In this document: positions 33,356 to 44,605 of the stretch, piece after piece | How the letters are laid out: each line of letters begins with the position of its first letter | Position numbering within the stretch: position 1 is the first letter of the stretch | Origin: Ampelomyces quisqualis | Lineage: Eukaryota > Ascomycota > Dothideomycetes > Pleosporales > Phaeosphaeriaceae | Assembly (NCBI GenBank): GCA_018398575.1 | Contig: JAGTXZ010000021.1 | Location: 1,426,001 to 1,490,000, forward strand | Reading direction: 5' to 3' | DNA length: 64,000 nt | Made by a program: the position numbers and the translations under genes | The notes under the pieces: generated by a model | Seen by the model: only the letters and a program-made list of their open reading frames with translations | Database searches by the model: none | Told to the model about the DNA's origin: nothing

Positions 33356-36348
33356 CTAAGGATGTCCATGAGGTTTACCTGAGCCCTCTTCTCGGACGGA
33401 GCTCGAAGAAGGTCCTGGCCCAGACTTTGATTTCTTCCTTCTCTCTTCGTCAGATGAAGAGGTGGAATGGCTACTGCTGCCGTCATCCATCTCGAGGTTC
33501 GCATCTTTTGATTCGCGACGAAGACGGTCGGCTTTGTCCTTGAGCACCTTGGCTTGTTCAGCCGCTCGCTGGGCACGAATCTGCTTCTTCCACATAGTTG
33601 CGTAGTGCTCACCCTTTTCGAGCAGCTCCTCGTGGGTGCCGCGTTCCTGGACTCTGCCTCTATGTAGAACAAGAATTTGATCAGCGTGAGTGATTGTGCT
33701 CAGCCGATGGGCAATGATGAGCATTGTGCGTCCTTGCGCCAATGTTGTGAAAGCTTCTTGAATATGCTGTTCCGTCTCGGTATCTAGAGCGGCTGTGGCT
33801 TCGTCAAGCATGATAATACGAGGGTTTTTAAGAATAGTGCGAGCAATCGCAACGCGCTGTTTCTCACCTCCCGAGAGACGCAGACCACGCTCGCCGACCT
33901 TGGTCTCATACTTGTCTGGGAACGTGAGGATTTTGTCGTGAATGCTGGCGGCTCTGCAAGCATCGTACACCTGCTCATCCGTAGCCTCGGGATTGGCGTA
34001 ACGGAGATTGTACATCAGGGTCTCATTGAACAAGACTGTGTCCTGTGGCACAACACCGATGTGGCTGCGCACAGAATCGATTGTGAGATCTTCGACGTCA
34101 TGGCCATCGACCTGGATACTTCCGGACAGCGTGTTATAGAAGCGGTACAAGAGGCGGAACACGGTCGACTTGCCGCCGCCCGACTCGCCAACAAAGGCAG
34201 TGGTTGTGCCTGGCGTGCAATAAAAGTCCAAACCTGTCAATGCGGGCTTGCGTTGATCATAGGAGAAGTGGACGTCCTGGAATCGCAGTTGGCCCTGGCA
34301 TGATGGCAAGTCAATTGCACCCTCCTTGTCCACCACCGTCGGCTGCTCCTTGAAGAGTTCGAGCATGCGCTCGGAGTTGATCATTGCCGACTGGATCATC
34401 CTGTAGAACGTGCCAAAGAAGTTGAGTGGACTTTGCAGCTGGGCCATGTACGTAACGAGAGTAACGAACTTGCCTACTTTCTGCTCACCGTTGGCAACTT
34501 GCCAGGCTGCGATGAAGCAGGTGACTAGAAGTCCAAGCATGAAAACCATGTTCTGGGTGATGTTCATGATATTCAGCGAGAACATGACTTTGTACTCGGC
34601 GTTTTGGTACTTCATGACAGCTTTACGATAGCGGTTGAACTCGTACGCTTCGGCGTTGAAGTACTTTACTGTTTCGTATGAGACCATGGAATCATTCCTG
34701 TGGATGCTAGTCAGAACCGCGAAGGCAAATGTGGCGTGGGCGCTTACTTGACCGCGTCTTCTTCCCGGTCAGCATTAACCATTTCGCGGCGAATTTCTGC
34801 GCGCCACTGCGCCATGCGGATGGTCAGGTAGATGTACCAGAATGTGACGACGGCGAGGACAAGGGCGTAGTACGCATCGAACTTGATCATAAAGTAGCCG
34901 ATGGCGACAGCCAGGTCGATCAGCATGGGTACAACTTGAAAAGTCACCTGCTCGAGAAAGGTGTTGATGGAGCTGCCTTTGCCGAGTGCTGACAGGACCT
35001 CGCCCGTCTTCTTGCCGAGGTGGAAATCGAGGCTGAGGCTGTGCACGTGCTCAAAAGCGGCCACGGATAGCTCGCGATACGAATATTGCGAGACGGGGAT
35101 CCAGAGCGCTGATCGCGCAGCGCCAAGCAAGCCATTGCTGCCCTGCAGAAAGCGGAAACTGATGAAGATAATAATGGCGGTCCATGGACTGCCTTGTTCA
35201 ATGCCGCCAAGGCGATCAACGATGTGTCCCATCTGATCCGGCACCAGGAGGTTGACTATGCGTTGCGCCAGGACAATCATGAAGCAGAGCACGACGACGA
35301 TCTGCAACTTCCGGTCCTTGGACGGCCAAAGGTAGGGGAAGAAGACGTGATAGCCTTTGATGTATTCCCACCAGCTGCGAGCGGGGGCGCCCATGGGCCT
35401 ACTCCAGGCAGGCGGGGCACCTTCGGTGTGCTTGTGTTTGCCGCCGACGGGGTGGGTCGAGCCGTATGAGCCGTTCGCGTGGCCATTCTCTGCGTGGCCG
35501 TTGCCATGGGCACCGTTTGCCAGGAGCGACGTGGTTTCGCCTGAGCTGCCGGCCTCTTCCGTGCGCCGGCTTTGGGGCAAGGTGACGAAGACGAGATAGA
35601 AGCCAATGAGGGCCAGTAGCAGCACAATGCGGAGCAGATCCAAAGCCACCTCGGCAGCTTCCCAGTCGGTCATGTGGAAGCGCAGCGTGGTGCTCGGGCG
35701 CCCCGCGGTGGGCTCCTTGTGCGCGTGGGTGTAGATGGCCAGGGAAAGAGCGACGAGGACGAGCTCGAAGACGGTGGCGGCAGTCCATGTCGCCAGGTGG
35801 GCGGCCGTGGGCGAGGGCTTGGAGTCGAGGAGCGAGATGAGGAAGAGGCAGTAGATGAAGAAGGAGGCGACGAGGTAGATCTGACGTCGTGTTAGCTGTG
35901 TGGCTTGTGCAGCGTGCGTGTGTGCTGCAGCTGCAGGGGTTCGTACCACGACCGACTTGCCGGCCCACCATTGCTCGTCCTGCTTGGCGAGGGAGTGCGC
36001 AATGACCAGCACCGAGTTGCCGACGAAGGTGAGGGCGGCAGCGAGCGAGGCCCACTCGAACACGCGCTTCTGCGTCGGCGTGACGTCGTCGTGGACGGCC
36101 TTCTTGACAAAGTTGCGCGTCGGATCGGTTGCGGGCAGCGGCTTGCCTCCGGGGCCGGTGGTGGTGGGTTTGGCGACGTTGATGGTCGAGTTGGTGGCGG
36201 CGATGCTGCGGACGGTGAAGGCCACGAGGAAGAAGGCCAGCATGAAGATGGGGTAGACATATTGCAGGACGGTGACGGTTGTGCACAGCGACGCGGCAGG
36301 GCCCCATCGGGGGGGATGCGCGGCGAGGCGAGGCAGGTCGGCGGCCAT
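33356..36348 (-). CDS. HMT1: Vacuolar ABC half-transporter, HMT1-type (ABCB)
   Basis: ATP-driven exporter. Fission yeast Hmt1 moves phytochelatin or metal conjugates into the vacuole. Exons are 36348-35947, 35880-34748 and 34697-33356, giving about 958 aa. An N-terminal multi-helix domain (about residues 15-290) precedes a His/Gly/Asn-rich linker (GAHGNGHAENGHANGSYG). The six-helix ABC membrane domain has PDQMGHIVDRLGG and SLDFHLGKKTGEVLS. The nucleotide-binding domain has Walker A GESGGGKST, signature LSGGEKQRVAIA, Walker B IIMLDEATAALD and the switch His in IIAHRLSTI. The C-terminus is a charged Ser-rich tail. The first intron (66 nt) is a multiple of three and stop-free, so retention would add 22 residues. 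Confidence 0.94.
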
Positions 36349-36370
36349 GGTGGGCTGCTGCAAGAGGAAT

Positions 36371-36400
36371 GGGGGAGGGGGAGGGGGAGGGGACGAGGGG
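36371..36400 (+). repeat. G-run cluster with G-quadruplex potential
   Basis: Four runs of four or more G separated by single A residues, with a fifth run at 36397, on the plus strand 23 bp upstream of the HMT1 start. The spacing meets the usual quadruplex rule of four G-runs with loops of 1-7 nt. Confidence 0.8.
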
Positions 36401-36410
36401 AGGCCGCCGA

Positions 36411-36472
36411 TGAGGAGGAGGAGGAGGAGGAGCAGGAGCAGGAGCAGGAGGAGGAGCAGGAGGAGGAGCAGG
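36411..36472 (+). repeat. GGA/GCA purine-rich triplet tract
   Basis: About 20 consecutive GAG or GCA triplets in the intergenic region between HMT1 and RTC1. This low-complexity sequence keeps reading frames open on both strands. Confidence 0.85.
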
Positions 36473-36705
36473 CGGAACGGCGGTGCACACTGCAGGCACT
36501 GCACTGCACTCCAACCCGTGCCCGTGCCGTGGTAGAGGGCACACCAGTGACATGGAGTCTCCCGCCAAGGCGTGGTTCTAGACTTGTCGACTGGGCTCCT
36601 GTGCGACACGAGACGCCCGCGTCCGCGTGTTGCTTGCCGTGGCCTCCTCGACGCGCCGCCTCACCGCAACTCGTGCCCCCAGCTGCCAGCACCATCCCAT
36701 GGGCC

Positions 36706-39700
36706 ATGGCCGACCGCCGCGCCTCAGCAGCCGCGGGTCCGCCGCCCACGATCCCGCCTGCACCGCCGCCGCCGCCGCCCAGGCACAGGCCGCGCTCGTA
36801 CTTTGAGCGTTTCGTTGCGCAGCCGCTGACGACGGCCTATGGAGCGCGCCCCCCAAGCACGCACACCAATCGTCCCGGCGCCGGGCCTCCGAACCCGCTA
36901 GTCCCAAAGCTGCCTGGGTACGTACCCCCTCCTCCAGGCCGACCGTACAGTGCTGTGCCCCCCCCCGCCGTCTTTGCTCACCAAGTGCTTCGTCCCAGCG
37001 CCCGCTCCGCGTCCTCGCACGATGCGAGCCACAAGACCGGGCTCGACATCTCCGCCCTCGACATCAACCGCGAGCGCACCCATGCCGTGCTCGCTGGCAA
37101 GGAGATCCTCAAGACGGTGCGCGTGCACGATGCCAAGATCGTCGATGAGACCAACCTGCGGGCCGCCGCGCTCTCCTGCGCCGACTCGCACGCCCGACAG
37201 CGCGAGGGCCTCGGCATCCACGACGTGAAATGGTCGCACGGCCACTTCAGCTCGCACATTGCGACCGCGGCGGCCAACGGCAAGGTGATCCTCTACGACC
37301 TGAACCGCGCCAGTGTAGAGCTCACGCGCCTGCACCAGCACAACCGCCAGGTGCACAAGCTTGCCTTCAACCCGCACCAGGGCTACCTGCTCCTGTCGGC
37401 CAGCCAGGATGCGACGGTTCGTCTGTGGGATCTGCGGGACATGCGTAGAGACGTGACCACCTGTCGCAGCCGTGACCAGTATCTCGGCGTGAATGCCGGG
37501 ATTCGCGACGTGCAGTGGTCGCCCACGGATGCCGTCGAGTTCGCCTTTGGCACCGACAACGGCAACATCCAGCGATGGGACTTTCGCTACAACAAGGGGC
37601 CCAAGCAGAAAATCCCGGCCCATGACCAGCGCATCTGCACCTCAATCGACTGGCATCCCGACGGCAAACATTTACTTAGCTCCGGTGTCGACCGCACCGT
37701 CAAAGTATGGGACTTTTCCGTCGACGGCCGCCGGCAAAAGCCCGCCTGGGTCCTGACTACACCATATCCCGTCTACAAGGCGCGCTGGAGACCGCCTTAC
37801 TGGTCTGAAGATGGCCAGGAGAGAGGTGCCTATCAAACCACCCAGCTGGCAACCTATTACGATCGCGAACATGCAGCCATCCACGTGTGGGACTTTCGCC
37901 GGCCTCATCTACCGTTCCGAGAGATCAACAAATTCGCTAGCGCACCATCCGACATGCTTTGGCATTCGCGTGACACTTTGTGGACAGTGGGTAAAGAGGG
38001 AGTTTTCCAGCAGAATGATGTGCACCACGCACCCAAGGTTGTTGACCGCCGCACGCTACAGGCGTTTGCCGTATCGCCGAGGGGTGGAGTGAGCGGCGTT
38101 GCGCAGAGAAGACCACCCAGCGGCCGTTCCGCAACCCGGGGCTACACCGATGACATGTATGCTGGTGTTCGACGTGGCCGCCGCAGTAGCCCAGAGAAGA
38201 ACGACATGCGCAGCTCAGCCGATGACAGTTTCGACGACGGTTTTCTAACCTCCTCTTTCAAACGCCACCACGGGCGCACTGCAAGCAGCAGATCAGCAAG
38301 GTCCTTCGGCAGCACACCACCATCCGACACTGCGCCCAAAGTCATGTTTCTCACTGACTCGATGACAACGCGCACCGAATCAAAGCCGAATCAGATCGCT
38401 TTCCGTGGCACTCTCCCTGGCGCTGGGAATATCCAGGTCTTTGCTTACTTGGCTCAAAAGTACAAGGCCGTTCCCCTACTGGACCCCCCAAATATACATG
38501 CATTTGAGGAGTTGGAGCACGTCTTTCATCAAAATGCCGAATATGCGCAGCGTGCATCACTTCATCGCCTCGCCGCTACTTGGAGGCTTGCTGGCAACTC
38601 AATTTCTACTGTTACGCGAAAGCGCGCAGAGTTGCACAGGAATCATAGGCGTTTGCAACTGAAAGCAAACGCTGAAACATCAATAGACCCCACCACGAGA
38701 CACATGTCACAACCTCGGGAATCCCAGGCCAAGCACACGACAGTGACAGCAAACCCTGCAGTACGCGCCATTATGGGCACTTTGGAAAAGACAGCCAGTA
38801 GCCAGTCTTCTCCATTGGTGGAAAGCACGTCAAACCTGGCAACACCTCTTGCTCAACCGCTCGCCATCTCGAGCATGGGTCCGGGCCAATTCAGAGAGTC
38901 TGATATACCTGATTTGGACCAAGAAGACATCACTGCACTTCCGCCCGCGTTAACAAGGCCACAGGCTGGGCTAATTGGTGCCGGGGCTGGATCAACCCTC
39001 GCACCACCACAACCAGCATTCAATGGACCAAAATGGTATCACTCTGCAGATGGCTTCAATGAGCGTCGCGCTTTAGTCGGTAGCTACCGAGCTTCGCCTC
39101 GAACACCACTAAGCTTTGGCCCAGGCAATACCCCGGAATTGAACATCAGCATACCGCCGCCACTAGAGCGCCATGGCTCCGGAGAAAGCTTCCTGATGTT
39201 CTCCGCATCCACCGATTCTCCAAGGGGCAACTCTATTCCCAGTTCGTTTGCCAGCGGTAACTCCCATCCACTCAGTGTGAAGACCACCTCCAGCAAGTGG
39301 CAAGTAGGAGCGGATAAGGCGAGTTTTGGGAACCCAAGGCCTGGGACTGGTAAGGATAGCGAAGAATACCCTAACAAGAGCTTTGGAATTTTACCCACCA
39401 CTGGCCCTGTTGACCAAATGTCTTCCGATGACGGCATTCCGACAGGGTCGGTCCATAATGGTACGGATCAAATACTTGATTTCAGCAGCAGCGAAAGAGC
39501 CATTCAGGAAATACAGCATCTGCGACAAAGAAACCAGCTCCTTCGCCACGATAGCTCCGAATCGGAAGCTTACGCAAGTAGTCGAGGGGACAGCTCTTCC
39601 TTGTTTGAATACAATGCTGAGATGGACGCCAGTGGAACAATTGTGCCTGACGGACCCGACAATTTCAGATCCCCGCAGGGGTTGAGGCCGCTCGCGTCAC

Positions 39701-40908
39701 TGCTTCGTGCCACGGAGAGTGCACCTCCGGTCTTGGATGCATCAGTAGAAGAGGCACTAATGCTCTCCGACTATCAGGCTATGCATATTGATGTTGAGGC
39801 TGAATCTGCATTCTCCGTCATCGGCCTCCTCAATAGCCTACTTGCATTCCATACGAGTGCGCAGTCAGACGCCCAATTCTCTTCTATACTGCTGTTACTC
39901 TTGGCCCCGCTTTTGCCGCAGACGCATGGTCCTACCGACAACATCGACATTGATGTCGGCGACGTACTCACAGCGTTCTCTGATACATTCATCTCGCTTG
40001 GCTTCACCCCGGCACAAGCAAAGGCAGTCTTGTCAACACAATTGAGTCAATTAATAGCAACAGGCATAAATCCATATCAAGCAGAGTCCATTCTCCATAC
40101 CTACCATGCACAGCTGCATAGTCTATGCCTCTACAACTCAGCGGCGTCGCTACGGCGGCTAGCCTACCCAGCTTATCCCGCCGTCTATGAGCAAGCTTTG
40201 AAAGACACTCAGCTTGGGCTGCTGTGTCTAAGCTGCAAGTCGCCTATCAACAATCCTAGAGATAAGATGCGTTGTGAATCATGTAAGCGAGCTCAAGCGC
40301 CGTGTCCAATCTGCTGGGGTAAATACCCGGCGTTCGAACCGATCACAACACAAAAGAAAGCGAAACACAAGGTTCGCTCAGGTTTCAAGGATCGGGATCA
40401 TGGCAGGAAGCGGTCATCTCTCATGTCCAACCAAGCGCCAATCTTCCGTGTACAAGAAGACGCTCTTTCGCCAAGCAAGCCGGAATACTGGACGCCGCAC
40501 AAAGCCATGCTCTGGACGTGGTGCTCGCTTTGTGGCCATGGTGGACATACCAATTGCTTGTCGATATGGTTCGCTGACCCGCTTCTCTCTGATGGGCAAT
40601 GTGCTACCGAGGGATGTCTTTGCGACTGCGTAAGAGGCAAGAGACGCGACGAGAAGATACAAGATGTGCTCCGCCTGAAAGCTGAAAAGGATCGGTCCAA
40701 ATTGGTGCGCAAAGGTGACGATTGGAAAGTCAAGGAAAGCAGAGCAGTGTCGGCCGTTCGCAGCGCCCTAGACGAAAGTCCCCTTCTGCAAGCACCTGCC
40801 CTAAATCGCAAAGATGACGGCAAGCGAGTTGGAATGCTCGCTGCCCGACCGGATCCTCGACCGTCGACCGGCCCGTCCTTTGCGGTATCGACTAAAGTGT
40901 CGAAATAA
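36706..40908 (+). CDS. RTC1: SEACIT/GATOR2-type WD40 protein Rtc1/Sea2 (WDR24 homologue)
   Basis: Subunit of the vacuolar SEA complex that controls TORC1 amino-acid signalling. Single exon, about 1400 aa. Start at 36706 (MADRRASAAAGPPP). The frame is open further upstream, but that stretch is promoter and antisense to HMT1. A Pro-rich leader is followed by WD40 repeats at about residues 110-430: GIHDVKWSHGHFSSHIATAA, SASQDATVRLWDLRDM, WHPDGKHLLSSGVDRTVKVW, HVWDFRRPHLPFREI. A long Ser/Thr-rich middle follows, then a helical region. Near the C-terminus a RING-like zinc module reads CLSCKSPINN, CESCKRAQAPCPICWGKYP, LCGHGGHTNCL and CLCDC, as in Rtc1 and WDR24. No frame damage is seen. Confidence 0.94.
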   Translation: MADRRASAAAGPPPTIPPAPPPPPPRHRPRSYFERFVAQPLTTAYGARPPSTHTNRPGAGPPNPLVPKLPGYVPPPPGRPYSAVPPPAVFAHQVLRPSARSASSHDASHKTGLDISALDINRERTHAVLAGKEILKTVRVHDAKIVDETNLRAAALSCADSHARQREGLGIHDVKWSHGHFSSHIATAAANGKVILYDLNRASVELTRLHQHNRQVHKLAFNPHQGYLLLSASQDATVRLWDLRDMRRDVTTCRSRDQYLGVNAGIRDVQWSPTDAVEFAFGTDNGNIQRWDFRYNKGPKQKIPAHDQRICTSIDWHPDGKHLLSSGVDRTVKVWDFSVDGRRQKPAWVLTTPYPVYKARWRPPYWSEDGQERGAYQTTQLATYYDREHAAIHVWDFRRPHLPFREINKFASAPSDMLWHSRDTLWTVGKEGVFQQNDVHHAPKVVDRRTLQAFAVSPRGGVSGVAQRRPPSGRSATRGYTDDMYAGVRRGRRSSPEKNDMRSSADDSFDDGFLTSSFKRHHGRTASSRSARSFGSTPPSDTAPKVMFLTDSMTTRTESKPNQIAFRGTLPGAGNIQVFAYLAQKYKAVPLLDPPNIHAFEELEHVFHQNAEYAQRASLHRLAATWRLAGNSISTVTRKRAELHRNHRRLQLKANAETSIDPTTRHMSQPRESQAKHTTVTANPAVRAIMGTLEKTASSQSSPLVESTSNLATPLAQPLAISSMGPGQFRESDIPDLDQEDITALPPALTRPQAGLIGAGAGSTLAPPQPAFNGPKWYHSADGFNERRALVGSYRASPRTPLSFGPGNTPELNISIPPPLERHGSGESFLMFSASTDSPRGNSIPSSFASGNSHPLSVKTTSSKWQVGADKASFGNPRPGTGKDSEEYPNKSFGILPTTGPVDQMSSDDGIPTGSVHNGTDQILDFSSSERAIQEIQHLRQRNQLLRHDSSESEAYASSRGDSSSLFEYNAEMDASGTIVPDGPDNFRSPQGLRPLASLLRATESAPPVLDASVEEALMLSDYQAMHIDVEAESAFSVIGLLNSLLAFHTSAQSDAQFSSILLLLLAPLLPQTHGPTDNIDIDVGDVLTAFSDTFISLGFTPAQAKAVLSTQLSQLIATGINPYQAESILHTYHAQLHSLCLYNSAASLRRLAYPAYPAVYEQALKDTQLGLLCLSCKSPINNPRDKMRCESCKRAQAPCPICWGKYPAFEPITTQKKAKHKVRSGFKDRDHGRKRSSLMSNQAPIFRVQEDALSPSKPEYWTPHKAMLWTWCSLCGHGGHTNCLSIWFADPLLSDGQCATEGCLCDCVRGKRRDEKIQDVLRLKAEKDRSKLVRKGDDWKVKESRAVSAVRSALDESPLLQAPALNRKDDGKRVGMLAARPDPRPSTGPSFAVSTKVSK

Positions 40909-43074
40909 ATGCAAACATCAAAGGCTTAACCACACTGTACAATTCATCTCTGACATCCAGCCGCATGTCGCGTGGAACACATTTCTGCTTCTCGAAAGGC
41001 GTTGGCGCCACGGAGCTGCCCGCACTCATGGGTCATGCATAATTCACCCCGCTCGTACGCGGGCTCAGACTGGCTGCCACAACCCGCTTCCCCGGACGCG
41101 GGACGCGGGACGCTGACATTTTAGACCATGTGGGCTGGCCACGTTGTGTTGGCATGCTTAGAGCCATCGGACGGTATTAGATGTTGTTGCACTGCTATCA
41201 CCGGTATGCGGGGGCTCAGGGTAATCAGTGCTTGACCGGGTAATGATGGTGGATTTTTATAGGCTTGCGAGAAGAGCATGTCCGATTGGGAGACGAGTAC
41301 ATACCTCAGTCCTATTATCATGAATCATGATGCTGAGGTTATAGATGATATGGCACTTTTTTTCCATCACTGTGCGATTACCTGCATGCGCTTTCTAGTT
41401 GAGCCATGCCTTCGGCGGTACTCGAGTAACATCCGCAAAGTCTCACAGCAGTCCTACACTTCGCAGCGGTCGTAGCACCACATAACAAGCTTGTTCCCCG
41501 ACTTGCATGCCTGGTCACAAGATGGCATTACCAAATTTCGACCTCGCGTGCACTCCCAAGGCAGAAACATCATCAACATCCCCATCCACGTCGCCGTCCA
41601 ATCAACACACTGCACCTCTGCATCAACACGTACATGCAGCTTCGTACCTCCGTACACATTCCTTGGCACCACAATCCCCATCTCCCCGTTCGGTGTGCCT
41701 CACGCACATAGCCTTTGCGGACCGCTAAGCGCCCGCCACGCCACACCGTAGATTTCAAACAGTCTCATCTTACCCCTCGAACCCCGCACTCCCACATCTG
41801 CAGCTAGGAGAAAGCGATTGTTGAGACATCCGATGGCTTTTTTATTTCTATTCTCAGTCTTTCCCTCCCTGGTCGATTTTTTTCTCTCAAGAGTGCGTGT
41901 TGGCCATGACGTTGTGTTTTTGCCAACGGGTGGGAGCGAATGGGTTATTTCGTAGCTTGGTCGTGGGTCGTGAGTCTAGATGGTCCGGGGACGCCGTGTT
42001 TGTCGTCAAATATGCTCATGCGGATGCAAGGCTTGTATCATCGTGCATACATTGGCCCAGAAACACGAGCAACACAGCGCCCCGCATTTAAACGTGGCTG
42101 CGCGCGCGTTTTCGTCGCCTGTTACACTACATGATGATGCGTCCTTGAGGTGCTGATAGGTACCGAGGTGGATGCTTTAGCGAGGTGTGCGTGGGTCTGC
42201 GATTGATGAGGCGCTTTCGGAAAAAGTGTTTTGCAGCTTGATGGTGCTTAAAATACGTGCTACGGCTCCAGTGTGTTGTCATGTCCAGGAAAAGGGTTGC
42301 GAATGGAATCTGCGATACAAGCGCTATGTGGTGCTGCGCTGTTGAGGTGGAAGTTCGGCCCACTTGTGTATTTGTGACGTATCGAATGCGGTCCGTTGGC
42401 TATGGCACGGCGACGTCAAGCGGGTGGCTGCCGTTGCTCGTGTTCTGCTTAGATTATGAGTGGTTGATGAATGTCGTGAAGAGAATAGCCTGCGGACAAT
42501 CAGCTGTCGTACGTGTGGCACGCAGCAATCAGTGCCAGTACCTACCCTTGTCGCATGGAGACAGAAGGCCAGATGCATGTCATCTCTAGTGAGCAGCTCG
42601 CCCACAAGTGCATGATGTCGGGTAACGCGGCCAAGGCCGTAATGGTAAATGCGTGTAGAGCATATCCCTCGCTTTGGCATTCGCTCGGGATTGAACAGAA
42701 CTCGACACCACGATTGTATCATAGCGGACTATTGCGCGCGGGCCCAGCGGCTTCTATGTTCGTACAAGTCAGACTCTACTATCTGGTACAGACGAAATCC
42801 TGGACAATCACGTCATGAACATGAGGTACGCAGCGAATGTTGAACTTTCGTTGAATTGATCGTAGAGTAAGCTCAATTGGCTTCCATCTCTCGTGACACC
42901 GTGGTCATTCTCATGAGAAGGGGAGTACAGGCCTAGGTCGCCATGAAATGCAAGTCCGTGCCTCCGGAAGGCAGCTCAGAATCCGAATTCCTGGACGCCG
43001 TCAGCGATGTTCCACGAAGTTCCCAACGTCTCTTCCCAGAGTGTGCCATACCCTAACTCCATGGCCCCAAACAT
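40909..43074. other. Intergenic between convergent genes, nothing recognised
   Basis: About 2.2 kb between RTC1 (plus) and RPS21 (minus). The small frames have no recognisable content, and no RNA gene or repeat family was seen. Confidence 0.5.
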
Positions 43075-43503
43075 CTACCGCGACGCGCTCCAGACGCTCT
43101 TGAGAAAGCCGTCCTTCTGTGCGAGCCTGTTGAGGCTGTCGTCGCTCTCACCCATGGCACGGACGAAGCCGCTGAGGGCGTAGACCTGGTTATCACCGGT
43201 GTAGCGGCCGCTCTCGTCAACCTTGCCAACGCTGAGCTGGACGGAAGCGTGGTCCTTGGCCTTGATGATGCGTCCGGTGGCCGACTTGGAGGTATTAGTA
43301 TCGCGATTTGAGGGTCAACTTGAACTGTGGCAGGCACTCACGCATTTGCGGGGGACGTAAACTGCACAAGATGTTAGCTTTTATGCCTGCCAAACGCCGT
43401 CGGATCGCATATTGTTGGTGGGGGTGCGAAATGTCGACCTGATCGCTTTCATGCCGCTAGGGTTGCACTTACGGTCAACGAGCTCTCCGCGTTCGTTCTC
43501 CAT
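43075..43503 (-). CDS. RPS21: 40S ribosomal protein S21 (eS21)
   Basis: Small-subunit ribosomal protein needed for 3' processing of 18S rRNA precursors. Exons are 43503-43473 (31 nt), 43361-43342 (20 nt) and 43284-43075, giving 86 aa, the family size. The exon pieces read MENERGELVDL, YVPRKC and SATGRIIKAKDHASVQLSVG, continuing to MGESDDSLNRLAQKDGF, which agrees with eS21 throughout. The short 5' exons split by two introns (111 and 57 nt) are typical of fungal ribosomal protein genes, where early introns often aid expression. Confidence 0.97.
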
Positions 43504-44519
43504 TTTGATTGATGTGTCGGTGGAAGGACGAGTGTTATGAGGTGGTGCTGGGTAGGGTAGTCGTCGTCGTCAGACGTAGTGATAATGGGGGAATTTCGAT
43601 CTCTGAAGCGAGCGTTGAAGAAGCTAAGCCAGGCGTGGTCTAACGGCTTGGCACTGCTCATGGCATGTGAAACACCATCAAGACTCTCGTTAGATATTAA
43701 TGGCGTACACTAAAATTCTTGAAATAATGGTCGTACACTAAATAGATCTCAGAGTTGATACTTTGTGTTTAAAAGGCCTGCAATCCTCGGAGATTCGACC
43801 CGACAGACATGTGGGACCTCTCCCGATCATGCAAAATCTTATGCGTCGCTCTTTTGGATTTATAGTGTAACTTCGAGCTTATACTCTTTTGCATACTGCT
43901 AGAGTCAAGTTTGTTAGTGTTATATAAACTCGACGCCATAGACTTCAGCATAATAAGATTATTAACTATCCGTACCAGCTCCCACCACTCCGCTTGGTCT
44001 AACAGGGACGGGTGCCCGAGGAAGGGCTCACCGATGCGTGATTTTTGATTTGTAAGCGCGCTATGTTGTGTAATTAGAACAGTACTCTCCGTAAGTCCGT
44101 ACCAGTATGTTCCAAGAACATGAGGGTGATGCCCCTTGCAAATGATTAAGATGCTACTTAGCGAAAGATTAGCCCCCCCTCCACAGAACAGTGTTGTTTA
44201 CCGTAATTGTTTACATGGCAGTCTGGAAGCTGAACTCCAAACTTGTGTTGCTTTCAGGGCTCGAGATTTTTTACATTGTTCCGACAATCACCAACACAGC
44301 TTAATCTAGGCAGTCCGCCGCATTTCATGACTTCCATTGCGGAGTTAGACATTGGAAAGAACAAGTCGTAAAGCGGTTCACTATGATGCTGATAGTTATA
44401 TGAAGTTGTTCAGCCAAAATGTGAGGTTGTGGTGCCGGGGACTTTTTGGAGCCACCACACCACGCACACCACTACAACGACACATCTCCCAACCATCCAG
44501 CAGCTGCAAAAACAAAGAC
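43504..44519. other. AT-rich intergenic region
   Basis: Here base composition turns clearly AT-rich compared with the housekeeping block to the left. Two copies of CGTACACTAAA lie about 22 bp apart near 43712 and 43734. No gene is seen. Confidence 0.5.
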
Positions 44520-44605
44520 TGCATCGGCCGGGAATCGAACCCGGGGCTAGCCGAGTTGATCAGGAATGATGGCAACGGCTAATTTTACCACTAAACCACC
44601 GATGC
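44520..44605 (-). tRNA. tRNA-Gly (anticodon GCC) with a short intron
   Basis: On the minus strand the acceptor halves GCATCGG and CCGATGC pair perfectly, with discriminator A. The D-arm is GTTT/AAAT around AGTGGTA. The T-arm is CCGGG-TTCGATT-CCCGG. The anticodon stem AGCCG/CGGCT encloses TTGCCA followed by about 15 extra bases, which fit a nuclear tRNA intron after position 37. The anticodon is GCC, for Gly codons GGC and GGU. Confidence 0.93.

Larger units (their letters stand above)
36349..36705. promoter_or_regulatory. Shared bidirectional promoter of HMT1 and RTC1
   Basis: The start codons at 36348 (minus) and 36706 (plus) face apart across 357 bp. The region holds a G-tract cluster and a GGA/GCA triplet run, listed separately, both nearer HMT1. 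Confidence 0.6.

Noticed and set aside
30322..36348. Secondary-metabolite gene cluster (methyltransferase plus ABC transporter)
   Set aside because: No polyketide synthase, NRPS, terpene synthase or pathway regulator is nearby, and the neighbours are housekeeping genes. HMT1-type transporters are not typical cluster exporters.
35399..36749. Two long minus-strand frames (389 and 285 codons) over the HMT1 5' part
   Set aside because: Both are alternative frames of the HMT1 exon and its GC-rich promoter, with Arg/Pro/Ser-rich translations and no domain.
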